33,773 bases of DNA, from assembly GCA_902594275.1 (NCBI GenBank), contig CACJLQ010000015.1, forward strand, positions 1-33,773. Direction: 5' to 3'. The notes beneath the pieces are model-generated. The model was not told the origin of the DNA and searched no databases. It was given only the letters and a program-made list of their open reading frames with translations. Positions 27,836 through 33,773 of this stretch are shown here, piece by piece (position 1 is the first letter of the stretch; each line of letters starts with the position of its first letter). The DNA comes from an uncultured Litorivicinus sp. (GTDB lineage: Bacteria; Pseudomonadota; Gammaproteobacteria; Pseudomonadales; Litorivicinaceae). The position numbers were made by a program, and so were the translations under genes.

Positions 27836-29251
27836 ATGGCCGGTCGCACCTTATACGACAAGCTATGGGATAGTCATCTCGTCACGCAAAGAGATGACGG
27901 AAGCGCGTTGATTTACATCGATCGGCACTTGTTGCACGAAGTGACGTCACCTCAAGCATTTGAGGGTCTCTCGCTGGCCGGTCGGACACCTTGGAGATTA
28001 GCAGCGAACTTGGCAACGGTAGATCATAATGTACCGACAAAAAATCAATCTGCAGGTGTATCGGCGATTGAAGATCCAACCAGCCGGTTACAGGTTCAAA
28101 CGCTTGATGAAAATTGTGATGCGTTCAACGTCACCCAATTCAAGATGGGTGATCCGCGTGCAGGTATTGTTCACGTGATTGGTCCAGAGCAGGGTGCGAC
28201 ACTACCGGGAATGACAGTCGTTTGTGGTGATAGCCATACAGCAACACATGGTGCTTTTGCCGCACTTGCGCATGGAATTGGTACCAGTGAAGTTGAACAT
28301 GTGTTAGCCACACAATGTTTGGTCGCTAAGAAAATGAAAAATATGCGAGTTACAGTCATGGGGCCACTTGGGTTTGGGGTGACTGCGAAGGACGTCATTC
28401 TTGGGATTATCGGGCAGATTGGTACCGCCGGAGGAACAGGGTGCGCGATCGAATTCGCTGGTGAGGGGATTCAGTCACTTTCGATGGAAGGTCGGATGAC
28501 GGTATGCAACATGGCGATCGAAGCTGGTGCGCGCGTTGGATTGGTTGCTGTTGATTCGAAAACAATCGACTATGTCAAGGGTCGACCTTACTCACCTCGA
28601 GGAACCGATTGGGAGAAGGCAGTTGAGGCATGGACTGATTTAGTCAGTGATTCGGATGCGCAGTTTGATCAAGAAGTGGTCATCGATGGATCAGTGATTG
28701 AGCCACAGGTGTCATGGGGTACCAATCCTGAAATGGTCACTGGTGTCTCAGGTCACGTTCCTGATCCGGATGTGATCGGTGATCCAATTCGTCGAGGTGC
28801 GATCGAGCGTGCATTGACTTATATGGGTTTAAAGGCAAATCAGCCGATCGAATCGATTCGCCTTGACCGGGTATTTATTGGCTCATGCACCAATTCACGG
28901 ATCGAAGATTTACGCGAGGCGGCCGAAGTAGTTGATGGTAAGCGAGTCGCTGATTCGGTGATTCAGGCCATGGTCGTGCCGGGGTCTGGATTGGTTAAAG
29001 AGCAAGCTGAGGAAGAAGGACTCGACGTAGTTTTCCGCGAAGCTGGATTTGAATGGCGTGATCCAGGGTGTTCCATGTGTTTGGCAATGAATGCCGATCG
29101 GTTAGGTCCTGGGGAGCATTGTGCTTCAACATCCAATCGAAACTTTGAGGGTCGCCAGGGTGCTGGTGGACGGACGCATCTCGTCAGTCCGGCAATGGCA
29201 GCAGCCGCAGCAATCGCAGGACATTTTGTCGATGTTAGAGATTGGTTGTAA
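27836..29251 (+). CDS. leuC: 3-isopropylmalate dehydratase large subunit
   Basis: This 471-residue aconitase-family subunit, with LeuD, isomerises 2-isopropylmalate to 3-isopropylmalate in leucine synthesis. The 4Fe-4S ligands are C351 (GSCTNSR), C412 and C415 (PGCSMC). HxVxG-type segments such as [20 protein letters not shown] are conserved. AAGGAG lies before the ATG. The leuD start follows after 9 bases. Confidence 0.96.
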   Translation: MAGRTLYDKLWDSHLVTQRDDGSALIYIDRHLLHEVTSPQAFEGLSLAGRTPWRLAANLATVDHNVPTKNQSAGVSAIEDPTSRLQVQTLDENCDAFNVTQFKMGDPRAGIVHVIGPEQGATLPGMTVVCGDSHTATHGAFAALAHGIGTSEVEHVLATQCLVAKKMKNMRVTVMGPLGFGVTAKDVILGIIGQIGTAGGTGCAIEFAGEGIQSLSMEGRMTVCNMAIEAGARVGLVAVDSKTIDYVKGRPYSPRGTDWEKAVEAWTDLVSDSDAQFDQEVVIDGSVIEPQVSWGTNPEMVTGVSGHVPDPDVIGDPIRRGAIERALTYMGLKANQPIESIRLDRVFIGSCTNSRIEDLREAAEVVDGKRVADSVIQAMVVPGSGLVKEQAEEEGLDVVFREAGFEWRDPGCSMCLAMNADRLGPGEHCASTSNRNFEGRQGAGGRTHLVSPAMAAAAAIAGHFVDVRDWL

Positions 29252-29260
29252 GGAGTCGAA

Positions 29261-29902
29261 ATGCAGCAGTTTGTGAAAGAAACTGGCTTGGTCGTACCCC
29301 TGGATCGATCGAATGTTGACACGGATCAAATCATTCCAAAGCAGTATTTGAAATCAATCAAACGGTCCGGCTTTGGTGTGAATCTCTTTGATGATTGGCG
29401 TTACATGGAACCTGGCGAGCCAGGTATGGATCATACCGCACGACCATTAAATCCTGACTTTGTGCTGAACGATCCGCGGTATGCTGGAGCCAGCATTTTA
29501 CTGGCACGAGACAATTTTGGATGCGGATCAAGCCGTGAGCATGCGCCCTGGGCGATACTCGAATATGGTTTTAAGGCCGTGATTGCACCGTCTTATGCTG
29601 ACATCTTTTTTAATAACAGCTTCAAAAATGGTTTGTTACCGGTGATCTTGGCTGAAAGTGAGGTCGATGCCTTGTTTGCGCTAGCAACCGGAGATCATCC
29701 GGTTGAGATCACCATCGATTTGCAATCGCAGACGGTGGTGGGTCCTAACGGATTCGACGCTTCTTTCGACATTGATCCGTTTCGAAAGACATGTTTGCTC
29801 GAGGGCCTGGACGAGATTGGTCTCTCTCTGAAAGACGCTAACGTAATTCGAGCGTATGAGGCAGAGCGCGCTATTGATGCACCCTGGTTATTTCGCGATT
29901 AA
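29261..29902 (+). CDS. leuD: 3-isopropylmalate dehydratase small subunit
   Basis: This 213-residue swivel-domain subunit partners Leu[18 protein letters not shown] and [16 protein letters not shown] are the classical motifs, the latter shaping the substrate pocket. The ATG follows an AAGGAG ribosome site at the end of leuC; leuB follows after 9 bases. Confidence 0.96.
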   Translation: MQQFVKETGLVVPLDRSNVDTDQIIPKQYLKSIKRSGFGVNLFDDWRYMEPGEPGMDHTARPLNPDFVLNDPRYAGASILLARDNFGCGSSREHAPWAILEYGFKAVIAPSYADIFFNNSFKNGLLPVILAESEVDALFALATGDHPVEITIDLQSQTVVGPNGFDASFDIDPFRKTCLLEGLDEIGLSLKDANVIRAYEAERAIDAPWLFRD

Positions 29903-29911
29903 GGACGACTA

Positions 29912-30988
29912 ATGCCGAATATTATTCTGCTCTCGGGTGACGGGATTGGCCCCGAAATTATGGCTGAGGCCGAGCGTGTTCTCGATCGAGTCAATCAACA
30001 GCATGCCTTAGGAATTACCACTGAACGTTGTCTGATTGGTGGTGCCGCAATCGATTCGACCAGCGAACCGCTTCCAAACGAAACCCTTATAAAAGCCAAC
30101 AATGCCGAGGCTGTCCTTCTGGGCGCCGTGGGAGGACCGAAATGGGATAGCCTACCGATGGATCATCGCCCCGAGAAAGGATTGTTGAAAATCCGTGCGG
30201 GACTGGATCTATTTGCGAATTTGAGACCCGCGCTTCTGTACCCAGAGTTGGCGTCTGCTTCGACTTTAAAAGCTGATGTGGTGAGCGGACTTGATCTGCT
30301 CATTGTCCGAGAACTGATTGGTGGAATTTATTTTGGTGAGCCGCGCGGGATTGAGGGAAAGGCTGGTCAACGTGTGGGTTACAACACTGATCGTTACTCG
30401 GAACCTGAGATTGAGCGGATTGGACGGATTGCTTTTGATGCGGCAATGGCGCGGGGCAAGAAGCTTTGTTCCGTAGATAAAGCGAACGTCCTTGAGGTGA
30501 CTGTTCTTTGGCGTGAAGTCATGGATCGTCTGAGTCAGGATCATCCTGAGGTCGAACTGTCACATATGTATGTTGACAACGCAGCAATGCAGCTTGTTCG
30601 GGCGCCCAAACAATTTGACGTGATGGTGACTGGGAACTTGTTTGGAGACATCTTGTCTGACGCAGCAGCGATGCTCACGGGTTCCATTGGTATGCTTCCA
30701 TCGGCCTCTCTAAATAGTCAAAAGCAAGGGTTGTATGAGCCATGCCACGGATCAGCTCCTGATATTGCTGGCCAGGATTTGGCGAATCCGTTAGCGACTA
30801 TTTTGTCGGTTTCAATGATGCTGTTGCACTCGCTGAATGCACCCAAAGCCGCGCAAGCAATTGAGGATGCTGTGAAGTCTGTGTTGGCCTCCGGACTGAG
30901 AACGAAAGACATTGCAACAGGTGAATCGGGAGAGCAAATCGTTGGTTGCCGTGCAATGGGTGAAGCGGTGCTGAAGGCACTGAATTAA
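29912..30988 (+). CDS. leuB: 3-isopropylmalate dehydrogenase
   Basis: This 358-residue NAD-dependent enzyme oxidatively decarboxylates 3-isopropylmalate. [12 protein letters not shown] is at the N-terminus. [24 protein letters not shown] (with catalytic Lys) and [22 protein letters not shown] are present, as is the NAD-binding [18 protein letters not shown] precedes the ATG. The asd gene follows within a few bases. Confidence 0.96.
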   Translation: MPNIILLSGDGIGPEIMAEAERVLDRVNQQHALGITTERCLIGGAAIDSTSEPLPNETLIKANNAEAVLLGAVGGPKWDSLPMDHRPEKGLLKIRAGLDLFANLRPALLYPELASASTLKADVVSGLDLLIVRELIGGIYFGEPRGIEGKAGQRVGYNTDRYSEPEIERIGRIAFDAAMARGKKLCSVDKANVLEVTVLWREVMDRLSQDHPEVELSHMYVDNAAMQLVRAPKQFDVMVTGNLFGDILSDAAAMLTGSIGMLPSASLNSQKQGLYEPCHGSAPDIAGQDLANPLATILSVSMMLLHSLNAPKAAQAIEDAVKSVLASGLRTKDIATGESGEQIVGCRAMGEAVLKALN

Positions 30989-30997
30989 GGAATGATG

Positions 30998-32107
30998 ATG
31001 CGTGTTGGATTTGTAGGATGGCGCGGTATGGTTGGTTCGGTTTTGATGGACCGGATGCGCGCTGATAACGACTTTGCTGGAACTGAGTCAGTCTTTTTTT
31101 CGACCTCCCAAATGGGACAGGATGCGCCGGCTGAGGCGACGGAAAAAACACTGCAAGATGCAATGTCGACGACTGCGTTGGCACATTGTGATGTGATTGT
31201 GACTTGCCAGGGTGGTGATTACACGAAAGCGGTTTATGGTCCGTTACGTGAATCTGGCTGGAATGGCTATTGGATCGACGCGGCATCCGCACGTCGGATG
31301 GAATCGGATAGCGTGATCGTATTGGATCCTGTGAATCACGATGTGATCGATCAGGCGCTGGCCGATGGCCAGAAGGATTTTATTGGCGGCAACTGTACTG
31401 TCAGTTTAATGCTTATGGCGGTTGGCAGTCTGATTCGCCAGGGATGGGTCGAGTGGATCACTGCGATGACCTATCAGGCAGCCAGTGGAGCTGGTGCAAA
31501 TAACATGCGCGAGCTGTTATCCCAGATGGGGTACCTCGAGTCTCAGGTTGCTGCCGAATTGGCGACACCGTCATCTGCAATTCTTGATATCGATCGTGAG
31601 GTGACTGAGGCACTCCGTGGTGGTGGTATTCCAACCCAGAATTTTGGATATCCGCTGGCAGGAAGTCTTTTGCCTTGGATTGATACCAAGCTGGATAACG
31701 GCCAAAGTCGCGAGGAATGGAAAGCGATGGCGGAATGTAACAAGATCCTCCGTCGGGAATCTAATCCGATACCGATCGATGGAACTTGCGTGCGCATCGG
31801 TGCGATGCGTTGTCATTCCCAAGCGTTGACGATCAAGCTCACGCGCGATGTGCCAATTGATGAGATTAATGATGTGTTGGCCAACGGAACGGAATGGACT
31901 GATTTGATCCCAAATGAGCGGGACGATTCGATGGCGAAGCTGACGCCTGCGGCTGCGACCGGTACTTTGCGAATTCCAGTTGGTCGCGTTCGGAAAATGA
32001 ATCTCGGCCCAGAGTATCTCAACGCCTTTACGGTGGGTGATCAGTTGCTATGGGGCGCGGCAGAGCCATTGAAGCGGATGCTTTCGATTCTCAGGGATAG
32101 CAAGTGA
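30998..32107 (+). CDS. asd: aspartate-semialdehyde dehydrogenase
   Basis: This enzyme of about 369 residues reduces aspartyl phosphate to aspartate semialdehyde for lysine, methionine, threonine and peptidoglycan synthesis. The N-terminus [18 protein letters not shown] and the active-site [11 protein letters not shown] (Cys133 from this start) match the enteric-type Asd. Three ATG codons lie in a row (30992, 30995, 30998); the last is best spaced from TAAGGA. The stop overlaps the usg GTG. Confidence 0.95.
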   Translation: MRVGFVGWRGMVGSVLMDRMRADNDFAGTESVFFSTSQMGQDAPAEATEKTLQDAMSTTALAHCDVIVTCQGGDYTKAVYGPLRESGWNGYWIDAASARRMESDSVIVLDPVNHDVIDQALADGQKDFIGGNCTVSLMLMAVGSLIRQGWVEWITAMTYQAASGAGANNMRELLSQMGYLESQVAAELATPSSAILDIDREVTEALRGGGIPTQNFGYPLAGSLLPWIDTKLDNGQSREEWKAMAECNKILRRESNPIPIDGTCVRIGAMRCHSQALTIKLTRDVPIDEINDVLANGTEWTDLIPNERDDSMAKLTPAAATGTLRIPVGRVRKMNLGPEYLNAFTVGDQLLWGAAEPLKRMLSILRDSK

Positions 32108-32913
32108 CTGAGCTTGTAATCACGGGTGCAGGATCGGGGCTTTGTGACTCGATTCTTGAAGTCATTGAGGCAGTTGAGGGTGAGTACCGTCTTCGTTTGG
32201 TCGATTCGATGGAGTCCGCTGGCGAGGCGCGCCGTTTTCGGGGGCGAACTGTTGTGATTGAGCTTGATACCGAAGCGGATCTTGCGACAGCAGATGTGGT
32301 TTTTGATCTCAACGATATCTATATCGGTGATGCGCTTGTATTTAAGCCGACCGCCCCACTTTTTGTGATGCTTAAGCGATTGTTGAGTGACCTGGCAGGT
32401 GATTCGATTAAGACGTTATACGGGGCGGTACGAGAGCCTGCAGCAATGGAACAACAGGGCGTTGAAGCGCTTGCCGGTCAAGTGACTCAACTATTCAATG
32501 GACGCGATCCTGAGCCACAGCCTTTTGGGGGTACGCTCGCGTTTAATGCAAGGATCTTGGATGAGTCGGCCCTGATTGAGTCATTCCATGACTTCGATGC
32601 ACTCAGGAATGCCAATATATCGATTGAACGACTGCAGTCAGATTCTTTCTACACGGTTCATGCGAGCTTATGGTTGCAGATGGCGGACGCTCAATTGATC
32701 GACTCGATTATCAGCCAGTCAACAGATCAGTACTCGGCAGGATTGGGTATTTCTCCGGATTCGGGCCGAGTTACAAATGACCCGGATATGCGAATATGTG
32801 TCCGGCAGATCGCAAAAGACTGGGTGCATTTGATGTTGACAGCGGATCTTGAGAAAACAATCTGGGCGCGAGAAGCTCACGATGTGTTGAAGAACTATTT
32901 GACGGCGACCTGA
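32104..32913 (+). CDS. usg: Usg-like protein (inactive Asd paralogue)
   Basis: This 269-residue protein corresponds to E. coli USG-1, a relative of aspartate-semialdehyde dehydrogenase. [17 protein letters not shown] is a nucleotide-binding-like start, and [18 protein letters not shown] with FGGTLAFN matches the Usg dimerisation region. The catalytic Cys motif of Asd (GNCTVS) is absent, and the protein is about 70 residues shorter than E. coli Usg. The role is unknown. The position between asd and fimV is conserved. GTG start overlaps asd (GTGA); stop overlaps fimV (TGATG). Confidence 0.85.
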   Translation: MTELVITGAGSGLCDSILEVIEAVEGEYRLRLVDSMESAGEARRFRGRTVVIELDTEADLATADVVFDLNDIYIGDALVFKPTAPLFVMLKRLLSDLAGDSIKTLYGAVREPAAMEQQGVEALAGQVTQLFNGRDPEPQPFGGTLAFNARILDESALIESFHDFDALRNANISIERLQSDSFYTVHASLWLQMADAQLIDSIISQSTDQYSAGLGISPDSGRVTNDPDMRICVRQIAKDWVHLMLTADLEKTIWAREAHDVLKNYLTAT

Positions 32914-33773
32914 TGGCTCTACTCAGACACTTATTGCTTTTTTGGATCATCTGCGTTTTGCCCAGTCAGACTAACGCACTAGATTTGGGCCAAAGTAAAC
33001 CACTGTCGCGGCTGGGCGAACAGCTTGAGCTGCTGATCCCTCTTGAAAATCTTGGTTCGGTTGCCCCTGTTAATTTGTTTCCGCTTCTTGCGAGCGTTGA
33101 GGCTTTTTCATCCTTTAAGTTGACTCAAGATACAGATCTGAGACGGCTGACGTTCTCAATCTCTAACGTCGAGGGAAAACCGCATTTAATCATCCGCAGT
33201 GCGACACCTTGGACGAAAAAAAATTTTGCAACGGTGGTTGAAATCATTACGCCGAATGATCAGCAAAACTTTTTAGTCGCGGCAACAATCCAGCCGAAAG
33301 TAACTGCAAAAAAGTCAAGCAAGCCTGCCTCAACGGATCCACCAATAATGTCAGTCTCGCCCGCGTTAATTGTTCCTAAGCCAAAACCGTCCGAATCGCT
33401 AGCAGCGCGAGTCATTACGGTCAAGAGTGGCGATACGATGTGGAGAATAGCAGAGCGGTTTAAGACTTCTGATTCGACCGTCGAACAGGTCATCGTGGCA
33501 CTCTATGAGACAAATCCTAGAGCATTTGAAATAGGGAATATCAATGCTTTGAAAAAAGGAGCCACTCTCGCGTTATCTGAGAATTACCGGAGTGAGCTCG
33601 CAAACACTTCGACGCTCGACGCGCAGACAATTTTCAAGGCGCATATGAAAGAGCCAGAGCGTGATTTTAGATTGCACGGCAACATTGAAAACGCTCTACC
33701 GGATATTGCTAATCCGGTATCGGTTACCGAATTGCAAATTGATCGCGGTGCTGTGACAACTCAGGATTCACTA
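32913..33773 (+). CDS. fimV: FimV-like polar landmark / type IV pilus assembly protein (3' partial)
   Basis: The frame starts at the ATG at 32913 and stays open to the window end (287 codons). A signal peptide is followed by LDLGQSKPLSRLGEQLELLI, the FimV N-terminal start. A proline/lysine-rich linker follows, then the LysM-like FimV core VKSGDTMWRIAERFK with ALYETNPRAFEIGNINALKKG. FimV is an inner-membrane, peptidoglycan-binding scaffold for polar type IV pili and twitching. The acidic repeats, TM helix and cytoplasmic TPR domain should lie beyond the window. Position after asd-usg is as in Pseudomonas. Confidence 0.9.
   Translation, partial: MALLRHLLLFWIICVLPSQTNALDLGQSKPLSRLGEQLELLIPLENLGSVAPVNLFPLLASVEAFSSFKLTQDTDLRRLTFSISNVEGKPHLIIRSATPWTKKNFATVVEIITPNDQQNFLVAATIQPKVTAKKSSKPASTDPPIMSVSPALIVPKPKPSESLAARVITVKSGDTMWRIAERFKTSDSTVEQVIVALYETNPRAFEIGNINALKKGATLALSENYRSELANTSTLDAQTIFKAHMKEPERDFRLHGNIENALPDIANPVSVTELQIDRGAVTTQDSL

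Overview
This window reads as a chromosome segment of a gammaproteobacterium, probably a marine one of the Oceanospirillales/Pseudomonadales type. The main evidence is conserved gene order: rlmN-pilF-rodZ-ispG-hisS-yfgM-bamB-der, trmJ-cysE-iscS-iscA, smrB/prmB-aroC, and leuC-leuD-leuB-asd-usg-fimV. The genus cannot be fixed from sequence reading alone. Gene density is very high. Many neighbours overlap by 1-4 bases (ATGA, GTGA, TTGA, TAATG, TGATG), so translational coupling is the rule.

Positions 1-3840 are accessory-looking. A gene cut by the left edge encodes a LysR-type effector domain fused to a UrtA/AmiC-like amide- or urea-binding domain. It is followed by a secreted acetamidase/formamidase-family enzyme with six cysteines and a small Tat-like exported protein. 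I read this as a possible amide-sensing and amide-hydrolysing module. It is the best candidate for an undescribed system here.

Positions 3998-7480 (minus strand) hold a five-gene zinc operon: a ZrgA-like His-rich periplasmic protein, an ABC ATPase, an FtsX/MacB-type permease, a DUF3299 exported protein and a Zur-like Fur-family regulator. A Zur-box-like palindrome lies just upstream. Positions 7660-9066 (minus) hold a frameshifted YhbS-like acetyltransferase and a DUF815 AAA-type ATPase. Positions 9138-10847 (plus) hold a Nu-class-like glutathione transferase and an exported metallo-beta-lactamase-fold protein whose HxHxDH metal motif is replaced. An unrecognised gene (10851-11480, minus) sits opposite trmJ.

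Positions 11519-15115 run trmJ, cysE, a cysteine desulfurase, an A-type Fe-S carrier and ndk. iscR, iscU, hscBA and fdx are absent. Positions 15116-23947 carry rlmN, a decayed pilF, rodZ, ispG, hisS, yfgM, bamB and der. smrB (minus) converges on der with no intergenic base. prmB, aroC and an HcaT-like MFS transporter follow. The window ends with leucine biosynthesis (leuC, leuD, leuB), asd, the Asd-like usg paralogue and the first 287 codons of fimV. No tRNA, rRNA, insertion sequence or CRISPR array was seen. No gene-free stretch exceeds about 300 bases except the decayed pilF tail with the rodZ promoter region.
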